64,000 bases of DNA, from positions 116,643 through 180,642 of the forward strand of contig CACOMI010000002.1 in assembly GCA_902628275.1 (NCBI GenBank). The letters run 5' to 3'. Source of the stretch: an uncultured Pelagibacteraceae bacterium. GTDB taxonomy: Bacteria; Pseudomonadota; Alphaproteobacteria; Pelagibacterales; Pelagibacteraceae. Positions 44,825 to 54,602 of the stretch are shown here, in pieces. Within the stretch, counting starts at the first letter, position 1. Each line of letters begins with the position of its first letter. The position numbers and the translations under genes were made by a program. The notes beneath the pieces are model-generated. The model was not told the DNA's origin and ran no database searches. It saw only the letters and a program-made list of their open reading frames with translations.

Positions 44825-46294
44825 ATGGATAATTTACTTTTAATGTTGGCACCACTTTTCAGTTCTAAACTAATATTAGTTTTGTTTTTTGGAACTTTGT
44901 TTGGATTAATTTTAGGAGTGTTGCCTGGACTAGGACCAACAACAGGTGGAGCATTAATTTTACCATTTACTATGACATTAGATCCATTGTCTGCAATTGT
45001 TTTATTGACCTCTATCTATTGTGCTGGAACATATGGTGGCGCAATAACAGCTGTGCTTATAAATACTCCTGGTACTCCAGCAGCTGCAGCAACTTGTTTA
45101 GATGGTTATCCTTTAGCACAAAAAGGTGAAGCTGGAAGAGCTCTTGGTATGGCAACTGTATCAAGTACAGTTGGAGGTATTTTTAGTGTTATTATATTAG
45201 TTTTTTTTGCACCTATACTTGCACAACTTGCTTATGAGTTTGGTCAACCAGAATATTTTGCATTAGCCATTTTTGGTTTAACGATGCTTGCTTCAATAGG
45301 TGAGGGTAGCCCAATTAAGAATTTAATTGCAGGAGCATTTGGAATATTGATCTCAACAGTTGGAAAAGATTTTATGACTTCGATTGATCGTTTTACATTT
45401 GGTATAAATGAACTAACCGAAGGAATTGGTTTTATTCCAGTTGTAGTTGGTTTATTTGCAATGAGTGAGATGTTGACTCAATCTACACTTATTAATCAAG
45501 TATTTAACAGAATAGCTTTAAAAGCAATCAAGCTTCCAACTAAAGAAGATTATAAAAAAACTTGGAAGACAATTTTACGATCAAGTGGAATAGGATCTTT
45601 TATAGGAGTTTTACCAGCAGAAGGTGGAACTGTTGCATCTTTAATTGGCTATTCTGAAGCTAAGAGATTTTCAAAAAATCCAGAGGAATTTGGCAAAGGA
45701 TCAATAGAAGGTATTGCTGGTGCAGAAGCAGCAAATAATGCAGCAACTGGAGGTGCAATGGTTCCTACGTTAGCGCTTGGTATACCTGGTAGCGCAACAA
45801 CAGCAGTTATTCTCACTGGATTAATTATTCATGGGGTTAGACCTGGTCCAGACTTATTTAGAGAACAACCAGATTTCTTATATGGCATTTTTGGTGCAAT
45901 GCTAATAGCTAATATTCTCTTTTTTATTTTTGGATTTTTTGGAGCAAAAATATTTGCAAGAATAACTTTGGTACCTAACAAAATCTTATGGCCAATGATA
46001 TTTGCAGTTTCCGTATGTGGAACTTATTCTTTAAATCAATCTATAATAGATGTTTGGATTATGTTATTTTTTGGAGTTTTAGGTTTTTTTATGAGAAGAT
46101 ATGGCTTTTCTGTTGTTCCAGTTATCATAGGATTAATTTTAGGTGAGTTAGTCGAAGGAACACTAAGACAATCTCTGGTAATATTTGATGGAAATTGGCT
46201 GATGTTTTTTACAAGACCAATTGCATTAACTTTCTTTATTTTGTCTTTAATTGCTTTAGCTTTTCCTTTAATAAGATCAAAAAAAAATAAATAA
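44825..46294 (+). CDS. Tripartite tricarboxylate transporter large permease TctA
   Basis: A 489-residue TctA with about eleven hydrophobic segments. Highly conserved blocks are [51 protein letters not shown] and [30 protein letters not shown]. Full length. It overlaps the following SDR gene by one base, tying a soluble dehydrogenase to this importer. Confidence 0.95.
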   Translation: MDNLLLMLAPLFSSKLILVLFFGTLFGLILGVLPGLGPTTGGALILPFTMTLDPLSAIVLLTSIYCAGTYGGAITAVLINTPGTPAAAATCLDGYPLAQKGEAGRALGMATVSSTVGGIFSVIILVFFAPILAQLAYEFGQPEYFALAIFGLTMLASIGEGSPIKNLIAGAFGILISTVGKDFMTSIDRFTFGINELTEGIGFIPVVVGLFAMSEMLTQSTLINQVFNRIALKAIKLPTKEDYKKTWKTILRSSGIGSFIGVLPAEGGTVASLIGYSEAKRFSKNPEEFGKGSIEGIAGAEAANNAATGGAMVPTLALGIPGSATTAVILTGLIIHGVRPGPDLFREQPDFLYGIFGAMLIANILFFIFGFFGAKIFARITLVPNKILWPMIFAVSVCGTYSLNQSIIDVWIMLFFGVLGFFMRRYGFSVVPVIIGLILGELVEGTLRQSLVIFDGNWLMFFTRPIALTFFILSLIALAFPLIRSKKNK

Positions 46295-47043
46295 TGATTA
46301 AGTATGACTTAAAAAATCGAATTGCAGTTGTTACTGGTGGAGCTCAAGGGTTTGGTTTAGCAATAACCGAAAGATTTTTAGATGCAGGTGCAAATGTTGT
46401 GATTTGGGATATTGATGAGAGTGCTGCTAAAGTAGCTATTGATAAACTAAAATCAGAACACCTAAGTCATCAAATAGTAGATGTAACTAATTTTGAAACT
46501 ATTAATAAAAATTTAGAGGAAGTAGAAAAAAAATATGGAAAAATAGATATTTTTGTTAATAACGCAGGTATCACAGGCATGAATGCTACTTTAGCTGAAT
46601 ATCCTTTAGATGAATGGAAAAAGGTAATGAATTTAAATTTAAATTCTGTTTTTTATTGTTGTAAAGCAGTTGTACCTTTTATGTTAAAAAATGATTACGG
46701 TAGAATAGTAAATATTGCATCAATCGCAGGGAAAGAAGGAAATCCTAATGCAAGTGCTTATAGCACCTCTAAAGCTGGTGTAATAGGTTTAACAAAATCT
46801 TTGGGTAAAGAACTTGCACAAAAAAATATAGCTGTAAATTGTGTTACTCCTGCAGCTGCAAAAACGAGAATTTTTGATCAAATGACCGAAGAGCACATTA
46901 ACTACATGTTATCAAAAATTCCTAGAAACAAATTTGCAAAAGTAGAGGAGCTTGCTTCATTAGTTACTTGGTTGGCAAGTGAAGAAAATTCATTTTCAAC
47001 CGCAGCTGTTTTTGATTTAAGTGGTGGAAGAGCCACATATTAA
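46294..47043 (+). CDS. Short-chain dehydrogenase/reductase (SDR)
   Basis: A 249-residue classical SDR with VTGGAQGFGLAI as cofactor motif, NNAGITG, and the catalytic residues in NIASIAGKEGNPNASAYSTSKAG. It resembles 3-oxoacyl-ACP-reductase-like sugar dehydrogenases. Overlap with tctA (one base) and the kinase starting one base after its stop place it in a transport-plus-catabolism operon, so oxidation of the imported sugar or sugar acid is likely (inference). Confidence 0.88.
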   Translation: MIKYDLKNRIAVVTGGAQGFGLAITERFLDAGANVVIWDIDESAAKVAIDKLKSEHLSHQIVDVTNFETINKNLEEVEKKYGKIDIFVNNAGITGMNATLAEYPLDEWKKVMNLNLNSVFYCCKAVVPFMLKNDYGRIVNIASIAGKEGNPNASAYSTSKAGVIGLTKSLGKELAQKNIAVNCVTPAAAKTRIFDQMTEEHINYMLSKIPRNKFAKVEELASLVTWLASEENSFSTAAVFDLSGGRATY

Positions 47044-47044
47044 A

Positions 47045-47944
47045 ATGTATATAGGAATAGATCTTGGTGGAACAAAAACCGAGTCTATAATTCTTGATGA
47101 AAATGGTAAAGAGATTGAAAGACTGAGAAAAGATACTCCTCAAAATTATAATGGTACTTTAGATACATTATGTGGCTTAGTAAATTACTTAGAGGATAAA
47201 TATCAAAAAAAATGTACTGTAGGTGTAGGAACTCCAGGTGCATTGTCCAAAGAAACTAATTGTATTAAAGGAGGAAACTCCACGTGGCTTAACGGGAGAC
47301 CTTTAAAAAATGATATTGAATTAAGATTGAACAGAAAAATTATTTTGGAGAATGATGCAAACTGTTTTGCTTTATCAGAAGCTTATGATGGTGCTGGATC
47401 TAAACATAATATTGTTTTTGGTGTAATAATTGGAACCGGTGTTGGAGGAGGTTTAATTATTAATAAAAAAATAATAAATGGTTTTAACAATATTACAGGT
47501 GAATGGGGGCATAACCAAATGCCTTTTGGATCTAATGATAAGTGGAATAGACATGACTGTTATTGTGGAAAAAAAGGATGTATAGAAACTTTTTTATCTG
47601 GCCCTGGTTTTTCCAAACATTATTCTGATACTCATAATGTTAAATTAGATGCAAAAACTATTCAGAAAAATGCTAATGAAGGGGATGAAAAAGCTCTGGA
47701 ATTTATCTTTGAATACTTAGATTATTTAGCAAGAGGATTATCGCAAGTAATAAATATTATTGATCCAGGAGCAATTGTTTTAGGAGGAGGAGTATCTAAT
47801 ATGAAACAAATTTATGAAAATATTAATCCAAAATTAAAAAAATATGTTTTTAGCGACACAGTGAATACCGAAGTGGTAAAAAATAAATTTGGAGACTCTA
47901 GCGGTGTAAGAGGAGCCGCTGATCTAGGAAGACAGTCAATTTAA
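47045..47944 (+). CDS. ROK-family sugar kinase
   Basis: A 299-residue ROK kinase. The phosphate-binding start is YIGIDLGGTKTESIIL; the catalytic aspartate is in ILENDANCFALSEA; IGTGVGGGLIINKK binds ATP; and CYCGKKGCIETFLSGPG carries the zinc-binding cysteines of the family. The frame is open back to 47021, but ATG at 47045, one base after the SDR stop, gives the normal N-terminus. The sugar is unknown; fructose, glucose and aminosugars are typical of the family. It is not IolC, which belongs to the PfkB family. Confidence 0.88.
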   Translation: MYIGIDLGGTKTESIILDENGKEIERLRKDTPQNYNGTLDTLCGLVNYLEDKYQKKCTVGVGTPGALSKETNCIKGGNSTWLNGRPLKNDIELRLNRKIILENDANCFALSEAYDGAGSKHNIVFGVIIGTGVGGGLIINKKIINGFNNITGEWGHNQMPFGSNDKWNRHDCYCGKKGCIETFLSGPGFSKHYSDTHNVKLDAKTIQKNANEGDEKALEFIFEYLDYLARGLSQVINIIDPGAIVLGGGVSNMKQIYENINPKLKKYVFSDTVNTEVVKNKFGDSSGVRGAADLGRQSI

Positions 47945-48043
47945 TAAGATAAATTAAAAGTTTTAAAATAAAAAAAATATTTGTTGTAAAAAGAGTCTCT
48001 GTTATTGGAGCTTTATAATTTATGGTGGTATAACTTGCTCTAG

Positions 48044-49012
48044 GTGAAAGTTAAAAGCTCAATTATTCAAAATAAATTTATTAGAGTCCAAACTCTAAAT
48101 TATGGAGCTAGTCTTTTTGAAATTTATCATAAGAAAAAAAAAATAAATTTAGTTTTAAATTTAGGATCAAAAGAAAATTATCGATATAAGCATCCAAGCG
48201 TTGGATCAACATGTGGAAGGTATGCAGGTAGAATTTCTAATTCAAAATTTAAAATTGCAAATAAAAAATTCATTTTAAGTTCAAATGAGGGTAAAAATAT
48301 ACTGCATGGCGGCAAAGTTGGTTTCTCTTACTATCCATGGAAAAAATTGAATCAAACAAAAGATAAAATTATATATCAACTTCATTCAAGAGATAATGAT
48401 CAAGGCTTCCCAGGGAATCTAACAGTTGGTTGTACTTATCAAATTAGAAATAAATATCTGATTATAAAATATGAATATAAATCAGATAAATGTACTCATG
48501 TAAACTTGACAAATCATAGTTATTGGAATTTGGAAAAAAATAAAAAAAAATTGATTTATAATCATGATTTAAAATTAAACTCACATAAATATCTTCAAAT
48601 AAATAAATATTTAATTCCAACAGGTGTTTTTAAAAAGGTAAAAAACTCTATTTATGATTTTTTAAGTTTTGAAAATATTGGTAAAAAATTGAATTATTTT
48701 AAAAAGAAAAAGTTAAATGCTAAATTTAAAGGTTTTGATACTACGTTTGTAATTAAAAAAAATTCCAGAAATTTTGTTGGATCTTTAAAAAATAATAAAA
48801 GTAATATTGAAGTTAATTTTTTTTCAAATTTACCTGGTGTTCAACTTTATTCAGCACAGAATTTGAAGTACAAAAAAAAATTATTTCCATATCAAGGTAT
48901 TTGTTTAGAGACTCAATATTTTCCCGATACTCCCAATAAAAAAAATTTTCCAAGCACATTGATTAAACCTAATAAAAAATACACATGCTTTACCAAAATT
49001 AAGATCACTTAA
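48044..49012 (+). CDS. Aldose 1-epimerase (GalM-like)
   Basis: A 322-residue galactose-mutarotase-fold protein that interconverts sugar anomers. Conserved pieces: YGASLFEIYHKKKK, GSTCGRYAGRISNSKF, KNILHGGKVGFSYYPW, the catalytic histidine in HVNLTNHSYWNL, and the catalytic glutamate in GICLETQYFPDTPN. The start is a GTG at 48044. Lysine and asparagine are abundant, which fits the AT-rich DNA. It follows the kinase on the same strand after about 100 bp and may share its role in sugar uptake. Confidence 0.88.
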   Translation: MKVKSSIIQNKFIRVQTLNYGASLFEIYHKKKKINLVLNLGSKENYRYKHPSVGSTCGRYAGRISNSKFKIANKKFILSSNEGKNILHGGKVGFSYYPWKKLNQTKDKIIYQLHSRDNDQGFPGNLTVGCTYQIRNKYLIIKYEYKSDKCTHVNLTNHSYWNLEKNKKKLIYNHDLKLNSHKYLQINKYLIPTGVFKKVKNSIYDFLSFENIGKKLNYFKKKKLNAKFKGFDTTFVIKKNSRNFVGSLKNNKSNIEVNFFSNLPGVQLYSAQNLKYKKKLFPYQGICLETQYFPDTPNKKNFPSTLIKPNKKYTCFTKIKIT

Positions 49013-49099
49013 TCAATTATTAGCAAATAGTAATGTTAAATTTTATTTAAATTTATAAAGATCCATTGTTTTGACATAATTTTTTTGTTAGCTTTGAAT

Positions 49100-49609
49100 A
49101 TGAAAAAAATAATTCTTATAACTTTTTTTAGCTTATTATTTTTCACAAATTCAAATGCTGCTTGCGATGATCCTTTAACCGAAGGTGTAGATTATTCAAA
49201 TTGTAGATTTTCAGACTCACAAGATTTACAGGGAAGCTATCTGCCAAACTCGAATCTTTCATTTGCAAGTTTCATTCAAGTAAATTTTGATAAAAGTATC
49301 ATGATGACTTCAAATTTGTCATTTGGAACATTTCCTGAGTCTACATTTGTAAGAGCAAACCTATATGAGTCTGTTTCTATAGGAGCAAATTTTGAAAAAA
49401 CTAACTTTACTGGAGCTAACTTAACTAGAGTTGATTTTATGGGTGCGACTTTAATTGAAGCAAATTTTCAAAATTCTAATTTAATGGAAGCTAATTTTAC
49501 ATCCTCTAACATTACTAATGCTAATTTTGATGGAGCTAATTTAACCGGAGCTACTTGGACCAATGGTCAAACTTGCGGTCCTGAGTCTATTGGTACCTGT
49601 AAACAGTAA
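49100..49609 (+). CDS. Exported pentapeptide-repeat protein
   Basis: A 169-residue protein with a signal peptide (MKKIILITFFSLLFFTNSNA) and a run of pentapeptide repeats of the A(N/D)LxxANF kind from about residue 60, e.g. ANLTRVDFMGATLIEANF. These fold as a right-handed beta-helix. An early Cys pair (CDD...NCRF) and a late pair (CGPESIGTC) may form disulfides capping the helix. I take ATG at 49100 as start; a TTG at 49085 is open but would add residues before the signal. Function unknown. Confidence 0.82.
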   Translation: MKKIILITFFSLLFFTNSNAACDDPLTEGVDYSNCRFSDSQDLQGSYLPNSNLSFASFIQVNFDKSIMMTSNLSFGTFPESTFVRANLYESVSIGANFEKTNFTGANLTRVDFMGATLIEANFQNSNLMEANFTSSNITNANFDGANLTGATWTNGQTCGPESIGTCKQ

Positions 49610-49612
49610 TCA

Positions 49613-49906
49613 ATGAATACATCAGTTAATACTGACGATGTTATTTTTAATTTTTTTAAACAAATTTGTGATGAAAAGAATGATGAAAAATGTGTGGAGC
49701 TAGGTAAAGAATGGATAAAAGCGATGGAGACAAATCTATCTGAAATGGAAAAAAATCTTAATGGAGCTGACAAGTTAAAGCATAAAGATGATATTCAAAG
49801 CAATCGTGATCACTTAAATAGTCTGAAGAATAAAAACTCCTCTGAATGGAGACAATATGCAACTCAATGCATGATTGAAATAATGAATCATAAGAACCAA
49901 AAATAA
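49613..49906 (+). CDS. Hypothetical protein, helical, 97 aa
   Basis: A 97-residue, highly charged, probably all-helical protein without signal peptide. Cysteines occur in QICDEKNDEKCVELG and ATQCMIEIMN. It lies 3 bp after the pentapeptide-repeat gene and is probably co-transcribed. I do not recognise the family. Intact frame, normal composition and operon position support it being real. Confidence 0.6.
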   Translation: MNTSVNTDDVIFNFFKQICDEKNDEKCVELGKEWIKAMETNLSEMEKNLNGADKLKHKDDIQSNRDHLNSLKNKNSSEWRQYATQCMIEIMNHKNQK

Positions 49907-49958
49907 TTAAGGAAATAAAATTTAAATTACTAGCCATATCAATTAATTTAATATAGAA

Positions 49959-50030
49959 ATCTTTTTAAGGGGTGTCTTAACAGACTGAGATTATACCCTA
50001 AGAACCTGTCCGGTAATTCAGAAAGGGATA
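49959..50030 (+). promoter_or_regulatory. TPP riboswitch (thi box) controlling thiV
   Basis: The leader has the ordered landmarks of a thiamin-pyrophosphate aptamer: GGGGTG (49969), CTGAGA (49985), ACCC, GAACCTG (50002) and CCGGTAATTC followed by AAAGGGAT. The closing helix pairs ATCTTTTT (49959-49966) with AAAGGGAT (50022-50029). That right arm is also the Shine-Dalgarno of the ATG at 50033, so ligand binding should block translation directly. No separate expression platform or terminator is present. Confidence 0.9.
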
Positions 50031-50032
50031 AA

Positions 50033-51472
50033 ATGGATAAAGTATATTTTTTAAGTCAACAATCATCTTTAGTTATAGTTATTTCAATAAGTTTTATATT
50101 TGCAATAATAGGTCTTTATCATTCAAAAAAATTTCAAGGTATAAATAATTACCTAACAGCGAATAGAAATATAGAATTATTGTCTTTGACCACAAGTCTA
50201 GTTGCTTCAGCATTAGGTGCTTGGATTCTTTTTGGTCCTGTTGCTGCTGCGACATGGGGTGGTCTAGGTGCAGTAATTGGCTATGCATTAGGAACAGCTT
50301 TTCCAATGATCTTTTTAATTTATTTAGGAAAAAAAATAAGAAGTGATTTTCCTAAAGGATCTTCCTTAATTGAATTTATGAGAAAAAAGTTTGGCAAGAG
50401 CTTATTTAAATTAATTCTACTAATGACAATTTTTTATATGTTTATTTTCCTTTGCGCTGAAGTAACTGCAGTGGCAGTTTTAATCAATTATCTATCAGGA
50501 ACAGAACTTTGGATTACGGCTTTAATTGTATTGATATCAACTCTGACTTATACGCTGTATGGTGGTTTAAGAGCATCAATATTTACTGACAACATTCAAA
50601 TGGTTGTAATCGGAATATTACTATTTATTTTAATTTTAATAATTAGTTCATCAAGTGGAAGTAATTTTTCATTCGAATTTATTGAGAGTAAAAATCCACA
50701 ACTTTTAAGCTCATCATATATTCCAAATTATACAGCTGGGCTAACTTTTTTTATAGCTGTCGCAGCAACAAATTTATTTCATCAGGGTAATTGGCAAAGA
50801 GTATATGCAGCAAAAAATTACCAAACTTTAAAAACAAGTTTGATCATCTCATTTTTTATAGTTATCCCTATTATTTTTATAATGGGTTTTATCGGAATGG
50901 TTTCATTTTCTATAGACTCAAGTACAAGAGCTGATTTAGGTTTTTTTACTTTGTTATTAAAAGATCAAAAAGAACTTATATCTTTAATTATTATTATACT
51001 GGGATTATCACTTACAATTTCTACAGTAGATACTTTAGTAAATGCCATTTCAAGCTTGTTTGTTGTTGACGGTAAAGCAACTTTTGGATTAAATAAAAAT
51101 ACAGATTATTTAAAAATATCAAAATATTTTATTATTCTTTTATCTATAATTGCTTTTGGTATAGCTTCTAAAGGATTTGATATTTTGTATTTATTTTTAT
51201 TAGCTGATTTGTTTTGTTGTGCATTCGTTATAACTGTTTTTTATAGTTTTTATAAAAAAATAGATGAAAAAACTGCTTTTATTTCAATTATAATTGGTTT
51301 GGTTGGAGGTTTTTTAATGTTTCCTTTTCCAGATTTTTCTAAAAGTTTATTAGTTGGAGTATTTTTATCTAAAGAATTATTTTCATCGTTTATAACTCAG
51401 TCTCTATTATTTTTATCTTTTCTTTTTGCAACTTTTATACCTGCAATAATTTTAAGAATTAAAAATATTTAA
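50033..51472 (+). CDS. thiV: Sodium:solute symporter, ThiV-type thiamin-precursor transporter
   Basis: A 479-residue membrane protein of the SSS family with about thirteen hydrophobic segments. Typical blocks are YLTANRNIELLSLTTSLVAS, WGGLGAVIGYALGTAFP, YTLYGGLRASIFTDNIQMVV, and LFHQGNWQRVYAAKN. Control by a TPP riboswitch points to thiamin or a precursor as substrate. In SAR11, thiV with this arrangement has been proposed as the transporter for the pyrimidine precursor HMP. The ATG is 4 bases past the aptamer. Confidence 0.88.
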   Translation: MDKVYFLSQQSSLVIVISISFIFAIIGLYHSKKFQGINNYLTANRNIELLSLTTSLVASALGAWILFGPVAAATWGGLGAVIGYALGTAFPMIFLIYLGKKIRSDFPKGSSLIEFMRKKFGKSLFKLILLMTIFYMFIFLCAEVTAVAVLINYLSGTELWITALIVLISTLTYTLYGGLRASIFTDNIQMVVIGILLFILILIISSSSGSNFSFEFIESKNPQLLSSSYIPNYTAGLTFFIAVAATNLFHQGNWQRVYAAKNYQTLKTSLIISFFIVIPIIFIMGFIGMVSFSIDSSTRADLGFFTLLLKDQKELISLIIIILGLSLTISTVDTLVNAISSLFVVDGKATFGLNKNTDYLKISKYFIILLSIIAFGIASKGFDILYLFLLADLFCCAFVITVFYSFYKKIDEKTAFISIIIGLVGGFLMFPFPDFSKSLLVGVFLSKELFSSFITQSLLFLSFLFATFIPAIILRIKNI

Positions 51473-51474
51473 AC

Positions 51475-51843
51475 CTAGATTGATGATCTTATAGCTTTAT
51501 AAATAAGATCCTTTGATGTTTCACCAATACTTCTATAAATTTCTTTATTTTCTTTAAAAATTAAAAGAGTTGTCTGGTATTGTACGTTAAAGAATTTTGC
51601 AATTTCTTTATTTGTTACATCGAAAGCAAAATATTCAATATTATCAAAATCATTAACAGCTTTATTTAAAACTTTCATTTGACTGGCACAAGATGTGCAA
51701 TACTTAATCCAAGAACTTACTACTACCACTTTCCCTTCTGATAATGCTTTATCAAAATCTACTTTGTTGTAAGTAGTTTCTTTTGCAATCGCGTTAAAGT
51801 TAAATACAGAAATACAAAAAATTAATAATAATATTTTTTTCAT
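51475..51843 (-). CDS. Periplasmic thioredoxin-like protein
   Basis: A 122-residue thioredoxin-fold protein with a signal peptide (MKKILLLIFCISVFNFNAIA). The active-site motif is WIKYCTSCASQMK (CxxC), and VQYQTTLLIFKENKEI supplies the strand that normally holds the cis-proline, here replaced by Thr-Thr. It resembles the C-terminal domain of DsbD. Its stop is 2 bp from the convergent thiV stop. Partner proteins are not evident. Confidence 0.8.
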   Translation of the reverse strand: MKKILLLIFCISVFNFNAIAKETTYNKVDFDKALSEGKVVVVSSWIKYCTSCASQMKVLNKAVNDFDNIEYFAFDVTNKEIAKFFNVQYQTTLLIFKENKEIYRSIGETSKDLIYKAIRSSI

Positions 51844-51915
51844 TGAATAACTTATTTATGATAATTTTATTAGATTGTAATCCACTAAATTGTCTCTATA
51901 TACGTATTGTCTATA

Positions 51916-52851
51916 ATGTCTAATAATCAAATAAATATCACAAATTTATCAAAAATTTACGATAATGGATTTGAAGCTCTTAAAAATATAAATTTAGACA
52001 TAAAAAAAGGTGAAATTTTTGCTATGCTTGGACCGAATGGGGCAGGCAAAACAACTCTAATAAGTATTATTTGTGGTATTGTTAAGCCATCATCAGGACA
52101 AGTTTCGGTTGAAAATTTTGACATAATTGAAGACTATAGAGAAACAAGATCAAGAATTGGTTTGGTTCCACAAGAGCTAACGTTAGAACAATTTGAAACT
52201 GTATTTAATAATGTTTCATATTCAAGAGGTCTTTATGGAAAAAAACCTGACCCTTTATATATTGAGAAAGTTTTAAAGCAGCTAAGTCTGTGGGATAAAA
52301 AAGACTTAGGGCTTAGACAATTATCTGGAGGAATGAAAAGAAGAGTTTTAATTGCAAAAGCATTATCACATGAACCATCTATACTATTTTTAGACGAACC
52401 AACTGCTGGCGTAGATGTAGAATTAAGAAAAGAAATGTGGAAAGTTGTTGAAGACCTAAGGGAAACAGGTGTTACTATAATTTTAACAACTCATTATATA
52501 GAAGAAGCAGAAGCAATTGCAGATAGAGTTGGTGTTATAAACCAGGGAGAACTGATTATAGTAGAGAAGAAAAAAGAATTATTAAAAAAAATGGGAAACA
52601 AAACATTAAAAGTAGAGTTACAGGAAGAAATAAGTGAAATTCCAATTACACTTAAAAAGTATAATCTAACAGTAGGTGATAACAATACATCACTTAATTA
52701 TAAGTATGATTTAAGAGATAAACAAACAGGTATTACAAATTTATTACAAGATATAAAAGATTCTGGTCTAAAATTAAGAGATTTAAAAACAGAACAAAGC
52801 AATTTAGAAAAAATTTTTGTTAGTTTAGTAAAGGAAAATAATGAAATTTAA
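51916..52851 (+). CDS. ABC-2 exporter ATP-binding protein (YadG-like)
   Basis: A 311-residue ABC ATPase of the daunorubicin/YadG class. Walker A is [11 protein letters not shown], signature [15 protein letters not shown], Walker [14 protein letters not shown], switch [16 protein letters not shown]-terminal accessory region follows from about residue 225. ATG at 51916 is preferred to the TTG at 51907 that extends the frame. It overlaps the permease gene by 11 bp. Substrate unknown. Confidence 0.9.
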   Translation: MSNNQINITNLSKIYDNGFEALKNINLDIKKGEIFAMLGPNGAGKTTLISIICGIVKPSSGQVSVENFDIIEDYRETRSRIGLVPQELTLEQFETVFNNVSYSRGLYGKKPDPLYIEKVLKQLSLWDKKDLGLRQLSGGMKRRVLIAKALSHEPSILFLDEPTAGVDVELRKEMWKVVEDLRETGVTIILTTHYIEEAEAIADRVGVINQGELIIVEKKKELLKKMGNKTLKVELQEEISEIPITLKKYNLTVGDNNTSLNYKYDLRDKQTGITNLLQDIKDSGLKLRDLKTEQSNLEKIFVSLVKENNEI

Positions 52852-53608
52852 TTATTATGCATTAAAAGCAATTTATCTACATGAAATGGATCGTTTCAGA
52901 AGAACTTTGGCGCAATCATTACTATCTCCTGTTTTATCTACCTCGTTATATTTTATCGTTTTTGGATCGGTAATAGGTGGCTATGTTCAGAACATAGATG
53001 GAATAAGTTATGGCTCATATATTGTTCCAGGATTATTAATGTTAACTTTGTTAACTCAATCAATAAGCAATACATCTTTTGGTATTTTTTTTCCAAAATT
53101 TAATGGAACTGTTTATGAAATTTTAGCTGCTCCAATATCAACATTAGAAATAGTTTTAGCTTTTGTTGGAGCTGGTGCGACTAAAACATTAATTGTTGGT
53201 GCAATGATTTTTTTGACTGCAACATTTTTTGTTGAAGTTGAAGTTAAGTATCCATTATTAATGATTTTTTTGTTAGTTTTAGTTTCTTTCACTTTTGCAT
53301 TATTTGGATTTTTAATTGGTCTAATGAGTTCAAATTTTGAGCAAATGTCAATTATTCCATCTTTAGTTATAACCCCTATGGTTTTTTTAGGCGGCAGTTT
53401 ATATTCTCTTGATATGTTGCCTGAGTTTTGGCAGATTGTAACTTATTTTAATCCTGTAGTTTATTTAATCAATGGACTTAGATATGCGTTCTATGGTGTT
53501 TCAGATTTTAACATATGGATTAGTGTAGGGTTAATGTTGTCATTCTTGTTTGTTTGTATTTTTCTCGTAACAAACCTACTAAAAAGAGGTTACAATATTA
53601 AAGCTTAA
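52841..53608 (+). CDS. ABC-2 family permease (YadH-like)
   Basis: A 255-residue membrane protein with six hydrophobic segments of the ABC-2 type. Characteristic stretches are [36 protein letters not shown], and [21 protein letters not shown]. It pairs with the overlapping ATPase gene to make an exporter of the YadGH kind. Substrate unknown. Confidence 0.9.
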   Translation: MKFNYYALKAIYLHEMDRFRRTLAQSLLSPVLSTSLYFIVFGSVIGGYVQNIDGISYGSYIVPGLLMLTLLTQSISNTSFGIFFPKFNGTVYEILAAPISTLEIVLAFVGAGATKTLIVGAMIFLTATFFVEVEVKYPLLMIFLLVLVSFTFALFGFLIGLMSSNFEQMSIIPSLVITPMVFLGGSLYSLDMLPEFWQIVTYFNPVVYLINGLRYAFYGVSDFNIWISVGLMLSFLFVCIFLVTNLLKRGYNIKA

Positions 53609-53627
53609 TTACATTATATTCTAAGAA

Positions 53628-53792
53628 ATGATTAAATATATTTTACCGGCAATAATTATTTTTTTGATAATTTTATTTTGGGAAAAAATTACAGAATCCG
53701 TTTACAAGAAATTTAAAATAAGATTAAATTATATTGTGGTCATACTAATAAGTTTAATATTAGTGGTTATTTTTTTTCTTTTAAATAATTAA
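53628..53792 (+). CDS. Small membrane protein, 54 aa
   Basis: A short ORF (MIKYILPAIIIFLIILFWEK...) with two hydrophobic segments separated by a basic stretch (VYKKFKIRL), so a hairpin in the inner membrane is likely. It lies 19 bp after the exporter permease and 11 bp before the second TauE/SafE gene, on the same strand. It could be an operon member. I recognise no family. Confidence 0.5.
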   Translation: MIKYILPAIIIFLIILFWEKITESVYKKFKIRLNYIVVILISLILVVIFFLLNN

Positions 53793-53803
53793 ACCTCTTT
53801 AAA

Positions 53804-54550
53804 ATGGAGATAAATCTATTATTTTTTTTTACAGTTGTTCCTGCGATTATTTTATATGGGATTGCAAAATCAGGCTTAGGTGGATCCATGACTTTAATTT
53901 CTGTGCCCCTGATGACAATTGTAATGCCTTTAAATCAAGCATTAGGTATTATTCTTCCGATTCTTATATTTTCAGATTTTATAGCAATCTACAAATATAG
54001 AAAAGAATTTGATTTTGGTACATTAAAATTAATGGTTCCTTTTGCAGTGATTGGAATAATTATTGGGTCATTAACTTTTTCTTATTTTTCTGAAGAGCTA
54101 TTGAAATTTATTATTGGATTAATGGGTTTTCTTTTTGCAGGACATTATTTCTTTTTAAAAAAAAATAAAGAGACAAAATCGAATAAAAATTTTTTTAAAG
54201 GAGGAATTTGTTCTACTGCAGCAGGCTTTACAAGTTTTTGTGTTCACGCAGGTGGTACTCCAACAAGTCTTTACTTACTTCCTTTAAGAATGAAGAAAGA
54301 AATTTATGTAGGTACAAGAATTATTTTCTTTACATTTGTAAATTTAATTAAACTTCCACTTTATATCAATTTATCTATGACAAATTTTGATACATTCAAA
54401 AATTCGTTAATTTTATTTCCACTAGCTTTAGCTGGAATATTAATGGGATATAAGCTGATTAAGATAATTGAGGAAAAATTATTCTATAATATTTTATATG
54501 CTTTGATTTTTATTACGAGTTCAAAGCTATTATATGATTATCTGATATGA
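53804..54550 (+). CDS. TauE/SafE-family membrane exporter
   Basis: A 248-residue membrane protein with about eight hydrophobic segments and the TauE/SafE repeat regions: YGIAKSGLGGSMTLISVPLM and AGFTSFCVHAGGTPTSLYLLPL. It differs clearly from the family member at 12423. The family exports or imports small sulfur-containing or carboxylate anions; the substrate here is unknown. Confidence 0.83.
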   Translation: MEINLLFFFTVVPAIILYGIAKSGLGGSMTLISVPLMTIVMPLNQALGIILPILIFSDFIAIYKYRKEFDFGTLKLMVPFAVIGIIIGSLTFSYFSEELLKFIIGLMGFLFAGHYFFLKKNKETKSNKNFFKGGICSTAAGFTSFCVHAGGTPTSLYLLPLRMKKEIYVGTRIIFFTFVNLIKLPLYINLSMTNFDTFKNSLILFPLALAGILMGYKLIKIIEEKLFYNILYALIFITSSKLLYDYLI

Positions 54551-54602
54551 CACATTTGAAAATTTATAATTTTGTGTAAATTAGAAAACTTACTCATCAA
54601 AT

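Noticed and set aside
47945-48043. tRNA or small RNA in the ROK kinase to epimerase gap
   Set aside because: No cloverleaf, conserved T-loop or stable hairpin could be found.
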